Assembly (NCBI GenBank): GCA_026983855.1
Contig: JALSTE010000483.1
Span: forward strand, 1 to 10,562
Direction: 5' to 3'
DNA: 10,562 nt
Origin: Acidimicrobiia bacterium
GTDB lineage: Bacteria; Actinomycetota; Acidimicrobiia; Acidimicrobiales; Poriferisodalaceae
Shown piece by piece: positions 1 through 6,678 of this stretch (within the stretch, counting starts at the first letter, position 1; every line of letters begins with the position of its first letter). Both the position numbers and the translations under genes were made by a program. The notes under the pieces are model-generated. The model did not search any database and was not told where the DNA came from. It worked only from the letters and a program-made list of their open reading frames with translations.

Positions 1-258
1 CTCGGACTCACCGTCGGGGTCCTGGTCCGGGCCAGGGGCGCAGGTCGTGACATCCTCGGTCACGGGGGTTTCCTCCCCACGGCCCTCAGGCCCCGATGCT
101 GTCGTGTCGTCCGGCTCGGAGCGGGGCCCACGCGAACGCGACTCGGCCTCCTCGGCCAGAGCGTCCAGGGAGTCCCGGACGTCGTCCATCGAGGGTCGGC
201 GGGGCTCATCGTCCGCGTTCTTGTAGACGTTGCCCAGGACATTTTCGAGTCCACTCAT
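1..258 (-). CDS. Acidic hypothetical protein, 3' end beyond window
   Basis: This is the first 86 codons of a gene that reads leftwards out of the window, from an ATG at 258. The reading frame is open throughout and has the strong third-position GC bias of the other genes. The N-terminus begins MSGLENVLGNVYKN, followed by a likely helical segment (DDVRDSLDALAEEAE), and then by a low-complexity stretch rich in Asp, Glu, Pro, Thr and Ser. No signal peptide or membrane helix is visible. No clear Shine-Dalgarno sequence precedes the ATG, only a G-run directly against it. I do not recognise the family. The composition suggests a soluble, partly disordered cytoplasmic protein or a disordered N-terminal region of a larger one. 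It is divergent from the transporter at 464, with 205 bases between the two starts. Confidence 0.55.
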   Translation of the reverse strand, partial: MSGLENVLGNVYKNADDEPRRPSMDDVRDSLDALAEEAESRSRGPRSEPDDTTASGPEGRGEETPVTEDVTTCAPGPDQDPDGESE

Positions 259-451
259 CCCCGGGTCCGTCGGCGCCCGTGATCGACGGCTTAGGACTTC
301 CCGACCGGGGCCCGATGGCCGGGGCGGATCAGGGTGGCCCGCCCTCGGCGCCTGATCCGGTGTGCACCCCGGTGGGGACCGCGTTCCAGAGCCCTTGGAC
401 CGATGGCGGGACCGGGCGGGACACGCACCCGAAGAGGACCAACGGGTCACA

Positions 452-457
452 TAGAGT
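452..457 (+). promoter_or_regulatory. -10 box (TAGAGT) of leaderless transporter transcript
   Basis: TAGAGT fits the actinobacterial TANNNT -10 consensus and ends 6 nt before the GTG at 464, so transcription should begin at or next to the start codon. No convincing -35 hexamer is visible, and there is no ribosome binding site before the GTG. The rest of the 259-463 gap shows nothing else that I can support. Confidence 0.6.
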
Positions 458-463
458 GGGCTC

Positions 464-2050
464 GTGGAGCCACAGTCCCAGCCTCTCGGGCGAGGAGCCC
501 GCGGTTCAAGGGGGGCCGAGGCGTTTCTCGTGACCCCCTTCATGCAGCTGGCGCGTACCCATGTACTGGGAACAGTGGGTGACACCCTCATCGCCATCGC
601 CCTGGCCGGGTCCCTGTTCTTCTCTCTCGACGTCAACCAGGCCCGCAGTCGGGTGGGGCTCTATCTCCTTCTCACCGCGGCACCCTTCGCGGTGGTCTCA
701 CCCCTGATCGGTCCCATGATCGATAGGGCCCGGGGGGGCCGACGCTGGATGGTGGTCCTGGCCCAGCTCGGCCGGGCGGTCACCGCCCTGCTGATGATCC
801 GCCACCTGAACTCCTTCCTGCTCTTCCCCGAGGCCTTCACGATCCTGGTCCTCGGCAAGGCGTACCACATCGCCAAGAGCGCCATAGTGCCGTCCCTGGT
901 CCGGGATCAGGACGCCCTGATGAAGGCCAATTCCCGTCTGGTCCTGGCCGGTGGGCTGGCCAGCGCCCTGACCGTCGGGCCCGCTCTGCTGCTGCGCTTC
1001 CTGGGTGATCGATTCGTGCTCCTGGGGGCTGCGGTCGCCTTCATGGTGGCCACGGTTCTGGCGTTCAAGCTGCCCCCCACCGCCGTGGCCGAGGAGCCGG
1101 TGGGAGAACTGGAGAAGGCCGAACTTCGGGGCGGGGGGATATTGCTGGCGGCCTCGGCCATGGCCCTGCTCCGCTGGAGCATCGGTTTCCTGACGTTCAT
1201 GCTGATTTTCTGGTTGAGGGGCTCTGACGCCTCCCCGGTCTGGTACGGGGTCATAGGCAGCTTCGCGGTGGCCGGAAACCTCCTGGGGGCACTCATCGCC
1301 CCCGCTCTGCGCCAGGTGATCCGCGAGGAGATGGTCCTGGGTGGGGTGATGGCGGTATCGGCCATCACCGCCACGGTGGTGTCCACGGCTCCCGAACGCC
1401 TGCCGGCGGCCTTCCTCGGTCTGGTTCTCGGGTTGTCGGCCGGGCTGGGAAAGCTGTCGTTCGACGCCATCGTGCAGAGGGACGCCCCCGACGCCAACAA
1501 GGGAAGGTCCTTCGCCCGCTTCGAGACCCGCTTCCAACTGGCGTGGGTCACCGGCGCCATCATCCCCGTGGTTCTCTTCCCGGCCCTACCGGTCCGCCTC
1601 GGATTCATCGTGCTGGCCATAGGGTCGGCTCTCGGGGCGTTCTTCTACCTCGGTGGGTTGCGGGCCCTGGCCCGGGGAATGCAGACCCCGTCGGACCGCC
1701 TGAAGAAGAGGATCCTGGCCGATCAGAGGGTCCAACGCATGCGCAACCGCATCTCGGTCGCCGTTCGGGTCAGGGTCAGGACCGGCGGCCGGAGGAGGGA
1801 TGGGACGATGCTCCCCGACAGCCCACGCCCCACGATTCCGCCCGCGGACACCAATGGTCCCACCGGTGGGAGTCCTGGTGCCCCGGGGAGGGGATCACCG
1901 GAGGGGGAATCCAGGGGGTCGACCCGGCACAAGCCCTCCCGGGGTCTGGATCCCGGTCTGGGCCCCCGTCCCCGAGCCCGGCCCCGCACCAGGGGTGAGA
2001 TACCACGTCAGGGAGCCCTGCCGGGCGTCGAACCGCCCGTCGACAACTGA
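464..2050 (+). CDS. MFS-type membrane transporter with long C-terminal tail
   Basis: This 528-residue protein looks like a major facilitator superfamily permease. Hydrophobic helices run from about residue 35 to 400. Residues 83-94 (GPMIDRARGGRR) match the MFS loop 2-3 signature, a glycine followed by Asp-Arg and a basic cluster. The substrate cannot be read from sequence. The N-terminal region (RGARGSRGAEAFLVTPF, then LARTHVLGTVGDTL) resembles a conserved actinobacterial MFS subfamily. The GTG at 464 is chosen because a TANNNT box lies 6 nt upstream and because it keeps that conserved segment. After about residue 405 the protein leaves the membrane and ends in some 120 residues rich in Arg, Pro and Gly with no predicted fold, an unusual extension. 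Its stop lies only 13 bases from the stop of the convergent DUF2342 gene, with no terminator between. MFS assignment is good; function is unknown. Confidence 0.82.
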   Translation: MEPQSQPLGRGARGSRGAEAFLVTPFMQLARTHVLGTVGDTLIAIALAGSLFFSLDVNQARSRVGLYLLLTAAPFAVVSPLIGPMIDRARGGRRWMVVLAQLGRAVTALLMIRHLNSFLLFPEAFTILVLGKAYHIAKSAIVPSLVRDQDALMKANSRLVLAGGLASALTVGPALLLRFLGDRFVLLGAAVAFMVATVLAFKLPPTAVAEEPVGELEKAELRGGGILLAASAMALLRWSIGFLTFMLIFWLRGSDASPVWYGVIGSFAVAGNLLGALIAPALRQVIREEMVLGGVMAVSAITATVVSTAPERLPAAFLGLVLGLSAGLGKLSFDAIVQRDAPDANKGRSFARFETRFQLAWVTGAIIPVVLFPALPVRLGFIVLAIGSALGAFFYLGGLRALARGMQTPSDRLKKRILADQRVQRMRNRISVAVRVRVRTGGRRRDGTMLPDSPRPTIPPADTNGPTGGSPGAPGRGSPEGESRGSTRHKPSRGLDPGLGPRPRARPRTRGEIPRQGALPGVEPPVDN

Positions 2051-2063
2051 GAACCGGACAGGA

Positions 2064-3266
2064 TCAGTCGGTGTCGGGGAGCTCGATACGGGCCAGCCAG
2101 AGGCCGGGGGCGTCCACCTCGGCGGGAGTGGGAAGGTTCCGCGGCTCACTCCAGAGACGGACCAGTCCGCTCTCCTCGTCGCGCTCCACCACCCCCTCGA
2201 TGAAGGCCCGACCCCGCTCGACCAGGGACGGTCGGAGATCGAGGCCCAGAATGCGCTCGACGAAGCGATCGTGGGGTCCCGCCGTGATCCGACGCCGCCT
2301 CATGGCCTCGGTGAGCCGGCCGTAGGAACCCACCAGCCCGACGCCGATGCGATCCTGGACATGGTCCACGTAGCCGACCAGAACCGCGACCAGGGCCTCG
2401 AGTTCGGGGAGCATCCTCTCCTGAGCCGGGGAGCGGATGGCGCCCAGCAGCACCTCCGGGTCGCCGAAGATCTGCTGGATCTGACCCTGGAGGTCGCCGG
2501 GATCGGAGATCGTCTCCAGGTCGCCCAGCTTGGCCTGGAGGGCGTTGGGATCGTTGCTGAACCCCGCCACGTACTCGTTCAGGCGTGACTGCAGGGCCTC
2601 CCTGACGTGGGGAATGCCGAACACGGTGTTGAAAATCAGCTCGTGGATGCAGATCCACAGGGCGGTCTCGTCGAAGCTGATGCTCCACTCGTCGGCGAAG
2701 GCGTGCACATTGTGGGACACCACCACGATCTCCGAGCGCGGTGGCCTGGGGATGGGCAGATCGTAGGAACCCAGAGCCCGTTCGGCGAGATGACCCACCA
2801 TGGATCCGGTGCTCATGGCCATCATCATCGGCCCCATCATCTGCATCAGGCCCGAGAGCATCTGGGCGGCCTGGTCGGGAAAGTCCGGGGTCGGGGAGGC
2901 GCCCCCCGGGGCGGAGAGTCCCGTCGCGAGATTCTCGAAGAGGTCGCGGTAGTCGTTGAGAGTCCGGGTCGCCCACTGCGTGCGGGTGACGGGAACCACC
3001 GTCGGTGAACGGCCCCCGACCCCGGTGTCCAGACCGGTGACGGTGGCCACGTGGAGTTCGGCCACCCGGGACAGATCGGCCATACGGACCCGGTCGGCGG
3101 GGTCGACATTGGACTCCGATTCCCCTCCGGTGGCGAGGCCGACGGCGATTTGTCTGGCAGCATCCCAGTTCACGGGTCCCGATGATCCGAACAGCTTCGA
3201 CAGATCCCCAAAGAACGGAAGACCGCCGAATGGGTCATTTGCACCGGTTGGATCCTCGTTGGTCAC
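2064..3266 (-). CDS. DUF2342 (zincin-like) family protein with degenerate HExxH
   Basis: The 400-residue protein has the layout of the actinobacterial DUF2342 family, annotated as putative zinc-dependent metalloproteases and sometimes linked with F420 biosynthesis. It has a Gly/Phe-rich start (DPFGGLPFFGDLSKLF), then GPVNWDAARQIA near 30-41, a Met-rich helix at 136-156 (MLSGLMQMMGPMMMAM), and SYDLPIPRP near 167-175. At 204-213 the motif region reads WICIHELIFN. His208 and Glu209 of an HExxH motif are present, but the second histidine is Phe212. His220 lies a little downstream. Zinc binding by the classical motif is therefore doubtful, and the protein may be a non-catalytic member. The GTG at 3266 is chosen because TACCAT sits 6 nt upstream and no ribosome binding site is present. 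It has no signal peptide. Family assignment is firm; the biochemical role is not known. Confidence 0.85.
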   Translation of the reverse strand: MTNEDPTGANDPFGGLPFFGDLSKLFGSSGPVNWDAARQIAVGLATGGESESNVDPADRVRMADLSRVAELHVATVTGLDTGVGGRSPTVVPVTRTQWATRTLNDYRDLFENLATGLSAPGGASPTPDFPDQAAQMLSGLMQMMGPMMMAMSTGSMVGHLAERALGSYDLPIPRPPRSEIVVVSHNVHAFADEWSISFDETALWICIHELIFNTVFGIPHVREALQSRLNEYVAGFSNDPNALQAKLGDLETISDPGDLQGQIQQIFGDPEVLLGAIRSPAQERMLPELEALVAVLVGYVDHVQDRIGVGLVGSYGRLTEAMRRRRITAGPHDRFVERILGLDLRPSLVERGRAFIEGVVERDEESGLVRLWSEPRNLPTPAEVDAPGLWLARIELPDTD

Positions 3267-3272
3267 GACCTC

Positions 3273-3278
3273 ATGGTA
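3273..3278 (-). promoter_or_regulatory. -10 box (TACCAT) of leaderless DUF2342 transcript
   Basis: On the minus strand TACCAT is followed by six bases and then the GTG start at 3266. This is the same geometry as upstream of the transporter at 464 and of moaE. No -35 consensus is visible at the usual distance. Confidence 0.6.
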
Positions 3279-3314
3279 GGGGTGACGGGGCCCGACCCGA
3301 TCTCACCCCCGACC

Positions 3315-3321
3315 GGGAGGG
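3315..3321 (+). promoter_or_regulatory. Shine-Dalgarno site of the SDR gene
   Basis: GGGAGGG lies 6 nt before the ATG at 3328 and fixes that start. It shows that this transcript has a leader, unlike its divergent neighbour. Confidence 0.75.
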
Positions 3322-3327
3322 TCGATC

Positions 3328-4368
3328 ATGAGGAAGATCCTGGTCACCGGGGCCGCGGGGGAACTCGGCTCCCGGGTCGTCCGGCTCCTCGCCGAGGCCG
3401 ATTTCTGTTCCCAGGTGGTGGCGCTGGACACCCGCGAGGGGCCGTCCGTCGCCGGGGTTCGGTGGATTCGGGGAGACCTGACGTCCCTGCCCCCCGACGT
3501 CGACGCCGAAACCCTGCTGGCGGGGGTCGACACCGTGGTCCACCTTGGCTGGGTCGATCCCGACGGGGAGGGCCCGGACCCGAACCGGTCGCTTCTGGAG
3601 GCCGTCCTGGAGTTGGCGATCGCTCCCCAGGTTGGTCAGCTCGTGGCGATCTCCTCGGCGACGGTGTACGGGGCGTGGGAGAACAACCCGGTCCCCCTCT
3701 CGGAGACCTCGGTGGTGAGGCCCAACCCGGGTTTCGTCTACGCCGAGACCAAGGCCGAGCACGAGCGGGTCCTGGCCGAATGGCGTAGGGGGGCGGGGGC
3801 GGGGACCGCGGTGTCGGTCCTGCGACCGGCGCCCGCCGTGGGGACGACCGGGACGAGTTGGTTGGGCTCCGCTCTCCTCGCCGCCGTCCCGGTGAGGGTC
3901 GACCGGACCGATCCGCCCTCACAGTTCCTGGACGTGGGGGATCTGGCCAGCGCCGTGGTCCGGGTGGTGGATCTGGGTCTCGATGGGCCGTACAACGTGG
4001 CTCCCGACGGATGGCTGACGGGGGATGAACTCAGGGCCCTGCTCGGGCCCCGGGCCCGCCTGCGGATACCGGCGCCCGTCGCCGGTCGGGTACACCGGAT
4101 CCTGCGGTGGAGGCGGTCCCGCCCCCTACCGGAGGGGCTGCTGCCCTACACGATGTACCCGTGGGTGGTTTCCAACGACCGTCTGGAGTCGGCCGGGTGG
4201 AGGCCCAGGGTGGGCAATGACGAGGCCTTCGTGGAGGTGGACGAGGCTCCCCCGTGGGTGTCGTTGAACGCCCGGCAGCGTCAGTACCTGTCGTTGGGTG
4301 CCCTCGCCGCGACCCTGGCCGGCCTGGTGGGCTGGGGGGTGTGGCTCTACCGTCGCCGTCGTCGTTGA
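3328..4368 (+). CDS. NAD-dependent epimerase/dehydratase (extended SDR) with C-terminal membrane anchor
   Basis: This 346-residue protein is an extended short-chain dehydrogenase, the fold used by nucleotide-sugar epimerases and dehydratases. The NAD(P)-binding loop GAAGELG is at 8-14, after a beta strand, with Asp34 at the end of the second strand where NAD-preferring enzymes bind the ribose. SSATVYG at 109-115 supplies the active-site Ser/Thr, and Tyr138-x-x-x-Lys142 is the catalytic pair. The conserved RPAPAVG segment lies at 166-172. The substrate cannot be assigned. The unusual part is the C-terminus: about 20 hydrophobic residues (near 321-341) followed by RRRRR, which should hold the enzyme on the inner face of the membrane. 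A good ribosome binding site supports the start. It is divergent from DUF2342 and convergent with the HtrA-like gene. Confidence 0.85.
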   Translation: MRKILVTGAAGELGSRVVRLLAEADFCSQVVALDTREGPSVAGVRWIRGDLTSLPPDVDAETLLAGVDTVVHLGWVDPDGEGPDPNRSLLEAVLELAIAPQVGQLVAISSATVYGAWENNPVPLSETSVVRPNPGFVYAETKAEHERVLAEWRRGAGAGTAVSVLRPAPAVGTTGTSWLGSALLAAVPVRVDRTDPPSQFLDVGDLASAVVRVVDLGLDGPYNVAPDGWLTGDELRALLGPRARLRIPAPVAGRVHRILRWRRSRPLPEGLLPYTMYPWVVSNDRLESAGWRPRVGNDEAFVEVDEAPPWVSLNARQRQYLSLGALAATLAGLVGWGVWLYRRRRR

Positions 4369-4375
4369 GTCGCGG

Positions 4376-4406
4376 TCGACACCGGTGCTCACGGCCGCGG
4401 TGTCGA
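4376..4406. terminator. Candidate bidirectional terminator hairpin
   Basis: The arms TCGACACCG (4376-4384) and CGGTGTCGA (4398-4406) pair perfectly over 9 bp around a 13-nt loop. It lies between two convergent stop codons (4368 and 4443), where a shared terminator is expected. There is no T-tract on either side, so classical intrinsic termination is not assured. Confidence 0.5.
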
Positions 4407-4442
4407 GCCGACCGGAGGCGGGACCGGTGGTCGGCAGCGGGC

Positions 4443-5867
4443 TCAGGCCTGGGGCCGTTCTCCGAGTATCACGACCAGGTCCCGCCGCTCGCCGTCCCTG
4501 AGGGTGCCGATGATCACGGTGGAGCCGGGCTCCAGACGGCGTATGGCCAGGACCAGGGCGGACATCGACACCACCGGACGGGCATTGACCGAGACCACCA
4601 GATCTCCTGGTTGCAGGCCGGCCGCGGCCGCGGGGGTTCCCGCCCCGACCTCGGTGATGACCGCACCACCGGGAATGTTGTTGGTCCGGGCCAGATCGGG
4701 ATCGACGTCGTCTCCCGCCACCCCCAGGAACCCGTGGTGCACCTCCCCGTCGGTGAGGAGATCGGCGGCGACGTCCCGGGCGATCTCGATGGGGGTGGCG
4801 AAGCCCAGCCCCTCGGCTCCGACGTCGCTGACCGCTATGACGGTGGTGATCCCGATCACGCTGCCCGAGGCGTCCAGGAGGGCTCCGCCGGATGATCCCG
4901 GGCCGATGGGCGCGTCGGTCTGCACCAGGTCGTAGAGACGGCCGCCATCGGGAGTGTCGAGGGTGCGGCCGATGGCCGACACGACCCCCAGGGTCACCGT
5001 GGGGCCGCCCTCCAGTCTCAGGGGCGAACCGATGGCCACCGCCGCCTCCCCGACGGAGAGTTCCTCGGTGGATCCGAGCACGGCGGGTTCGAAGCTCTCG
5101 CCCTCCTCGGCGTGCACGGAGACGACCGCTATGTCGGTGAGGCGGTCCCGCCCCGCCACACCGGCGGGGTAGCGGCGGCCGTCGGAGAAGATGACCTCCA
5201 CCGTGTCGGCCCCCTCCACCACGTGGGCGTTGGTCAGGATCTGGCCGTCGTCGCGGAACACGACCCCCGATCCCGATCCGAGCAGGGTTCCGATGCCGTT
5301 GAAGGTCTCGATGCGCACGATCGAGGGTTTCGCCGAGCGGGCGACCGCCACCACGTCGATGGCGGGGCCCGGGGCGGAGACGAAGGCCGAGTCGCCGGCT
5401 ACGAGCTGACGCTCCACCACCCTCTCGGTGACGGTCGTCCGCCGGGGCCCCAGGAACAGGAGCAGGGAACCGGTGATGACCGCCCCCGCCAAGCCCGCCG
5501 CCAGCACGAGGGCGACGGTGGAGGCCGGGGGTCGGGCGACGTCGAACTCGGCGGTGACCTCACCGTCGGTGGTGCCTCCAGACATTCCCCCGCCGGAACC
5601 ATTGGCGACCTCACTGGGGTGTCGCCAGAGCCGGTCCTCGGGGGGCAGGGGCAGGGGGGCGGTGGGAGGCAGGTCGTCTTCGATTCCGTCGTCGAGATTC
5701 TCCCACCATCCCGCCGGACCCATGGGGAATGGGGGATCGATCCCCGGGGAACCCTCGGAATCACCGGGATCGGGGAGGGCGCGCTCATCGTCCCCCGCGC
5801 GCCACGTGGCGCCGGGTCCGTTGGGGCTCTCGTCGTTTTCCTCGTCTTCGGGGGTTCCGTCCCGCAC
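4443..5867 (-). CDS. Membrane-anchored HtrA/DegP-like serine protease with PDZ domain
   Basis: This 474-residue S1C (HtrA) protease probably degrades or processes envelope proteins outside the membrane. Residues 1-110 are acidic, Pro-rich and cytoplasmic, and contain WRHPSE at 81-86, a motif I associate with actinobacterial proteins of this type. One transmembrane helix runs from about 115 to 139. The protease domain follows with an intact triad: His215 (LTNAHVVEG), Asp245 (LTDIAVV) and Ser326 (GPGSSGGAL). The usual Asn before the active Ser is Ser325. A PDZ domain covers about 377-470 (YLGV-like HHGFLGV to VVILGE), with GDLVVSVNARPV in its centre. The GTG at 5867 has TACAGT 8 nt upstream and no ribosome binding site, again suggesting a leaderless mRNA. 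It is divergent from moaE. Class assignment is secure; substrates are unknown. Confidence 0.92.
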   Translation of the reverse strand: MRDGTPEDEENDESPNGPGATWRAGDDERALPDPGDSEGSPGIDPPFPMGPAGWWENLDDGIEDDLPPTAPLPLPPEDRLWRHPSEVANGSGGGMSGGTTDGEVTAEFDVARPPASTVALVLAAGLAGAVITGSLLLFLGPRRTTVTERVVERQLVAGDSAFVSAPGPAIDVVAVARSAKPSIVRIETFNGIGTLLGSGSGVVFRDDGQILTNAHVVEGADTVEVIFSDGRRYPAGVAGRDRLTDIAVVSVHAEEGESFEPAVLGSTEELSVGEAAVAIGSPLRLEGGPTVTLGVVSAIGRTLDTPDGGRLYDLVQTDAPIGPGSSGGALLDASGSVIGITTVIAVSDVGAEGLGFATPIEIARDVAADLLTDGEVHHGFLGVAGDDVDPDLARTNNIPGGAVITEVGAGTPAAAAGLQPGDLVVSVNARPVVSMSALVLAIRRLEPGSTVIIGTLRDGERRDLVVILGERPQA

Positions 5868-5875
5868 GTCGGACG

Positions 5876-5881
5876 ACTGTA
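5876..5881 (-). promoter_or_regulatory. -10 box (TACAGT) of the HtrA-like gene
   Basis: TACAGT on the minus strand ends 8 nt before the GTG at 5867. The spacing is a little longer than at the other leaderless starts in the window but still allows initiation at or very close to the start codon. Confidence 0.5.
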
Positions 5882-5952
5882 CCCACCGGTCATCGAGGTT
5901 GGGTCGCGGGCGGTGTGGGGGGACGGCCTGTCACCTCACCCTCGGTGGCGCC

Positions 5953-5958
5953 TAGCAT
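5953..5958 (+). promoter_or_regulatory. -10 box (TAGCAT) of moaE operon; decides start
   Basis: TAGCAT overlaps an in-frame ATG at 5957 and ends 7 nt before an in-frame GTG at 5966. If it is the -10 box, the ATG lies upstream of the transcription start and cannot be used, so the GTG is the true start. No ribosome binding site precedes either codon. Confidence 0.55.
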
Positions 5959-5965
5959 GAACGTC

Positions 5966-6484
5966 GTGGATACTCCTTCCGGCGACACCTGGCTCGCCCT
6001 CACCAGTGATGTTCTGGATGTCGGTGCCGCCCACGACTGGGCGATCCGGCCGGACTGTGGAGCGGTGGTGGTGTTCTCCGGGACCGTGCGTGACCACGCC
6101 GGTGACCGCCAGGGGGTGACCGGGCTGGACTACGAGGCCTACGAGGAGCAGGTGATTCAACGGTTGGCGGCGATCGACACCGAGATCCGGCACCGTTGGC
6201 CGGAGACGGGCCGGGTGGCGCTGTGGCACCGGACAGGTGAGATGGGGCTCGGAGAGGTATCAGTGGTGGTGGCGGTCTCCACCCCCCACCGGCCCGAGGC
6301 GTTCGCGGCCACCCGCTTCGGAATCGACGCCATCAAGGCCACCGCCCCGATCTGGAAGAGGGAAACCTGGTCCGGGGGGGAGTCCTGGGGTCTCTGCGCG
6401 ACCGAACCCGTTGACGTGTCCCAGGTGCCCGTCGCCGATCCGGGACCGGTCCGGGAATCCGATGGGAGGGAAGCGGCCCGATGA
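5966..6484 (+). CDS. moaE: Molybdopterin synthase catalytic (large) subunit MoaE
   Basis: MoaE forms molybdopterin synthase with MoaD and inserts the dithiolene sulfurs into precursor Z (cPMP) during molybdenum cofactor synthesis in the cytoplasm. The 172-residue product shows the family landmarks in order: FSGTVRDH at 37-44, YEAYE at 56-60, HRTG at 88-91, His108-Arg109, and the active-site lysines Lys124 and Lys131 in IDAIKATAPIWKRE. The last 25 or so residues are an acidic, non-conserved tail. Start GTG 5966 is preferred over ATG 5957 because of the TAGCAT box; the difference is three residues. No moaD or other cofactor gene is present in the window, so its small subunit must be encoded elsewhere. 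It heads a tight unit with the small membrane protein (ATGA overlap) and the mreB-like gene, an association without obvious metabolic logic. Confidence 0.93.
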   Translation: MDTPSGDTWLALTSDVLDVGAAHDWAIRPDCGAVVVFSGTVRDHAGDRQGVTGLDYEAYEEQVIQRLAAIDTEIRHRWPETGRVALWHRTGEMGLGEVSVVVAVSTPHRPEAFAATRFGIDAIKATAPIWKRETWSGGESWGLCATEPVDVSQVPVADPGPVRESDGREAAR

Positions 6485-6672
6485 GCAGCATCATGTTCCT
6501 GATGCTTCCGCCGATCGTGATTCTGATGGGACTGTTGGCCATAGGGGTTTGGAAGTGGTCCCAGCGTCCCCGTGAGCACGGCGGTATCGAGGATTTCCGC
6601 CGTGGTCTCGACGCCCTGGATCCGGCACGACGGGCCCAGCGCTCCTCCCGGGGAAACCGGGCTCGGAGGTAG
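6481..6672 (+). CDS. 63-aa single-pass membrane protein
   Basis: The start ATG overlaps the moaE stop (ATGA), with GGGAGG about 11 nt upstream inside moaE, so it should be translationally coupled. Residues 3-24 are a strongly hydrophobic helix (MSSIMFLMLPP then VILMGLLAIGV). The remainder is a basic cytoplasmic tail that ends in RGNRARR, so the N-terminus probably faces out. I do not recognise the family. The 3' end also carries the ribosome binding site (GGAGGT) of the mreB-like gene, and both genes lie in the same reading frame, separated by one TAG. Coupling to mreB suggests a membrane partner for that filament protein, which is inference only. Confidence 0.75.
   Translation: MSSIMFLMLPPIVILMGLLAIGVWKWSQRPREHGGIEDFRRGLDALDPARRAQRSSRGNRARR
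6665..6670 (+). promoter_or_regulatory. Shine-Dalgarno site that fixes a CTG start for mreB
   Basis: GGAGGT, a perfect anti-16S match, lies 8 nt before the CTG at 6679 and overlaps the TAG of the upstream gene. No ATG, GTG or TTG occurs in frame between that TAG and the conserved DLGTANT motif. Confidence 0.75.
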
Positions 6673-6678
6673 GGACTC

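Noticed and set aside
96..582. Open frames on the plus strand over the left intergenic region
   Set aside because: Composition is Pro/Arg/Gly-rich with no domain, and they overlap the better-supported acidic gene and the transporter start.
698..1620. Long open frames on the minus strand opposite the MFS gene
   Set aside because: They mirror a well-supported membrane protein, have Gln/Arg/Pro-rich meaningless composition and no start signal. Antisense open frames are expected at this GC content.
2146..2976. Alternative minus-strand frame inside the DUF2342 gene
   Set aside because: It is a frame-shifted shadow of a recognisable family protein, Arg/Gly/Pro-rich throughout.
5957..5965. ATG at 5957 as moaE start
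   Set aside because: It overlaps the TAGCAT -10 box, has no ribosome binding site, and adds only three residues; GTG 5966 fits the leaderless pattern better.
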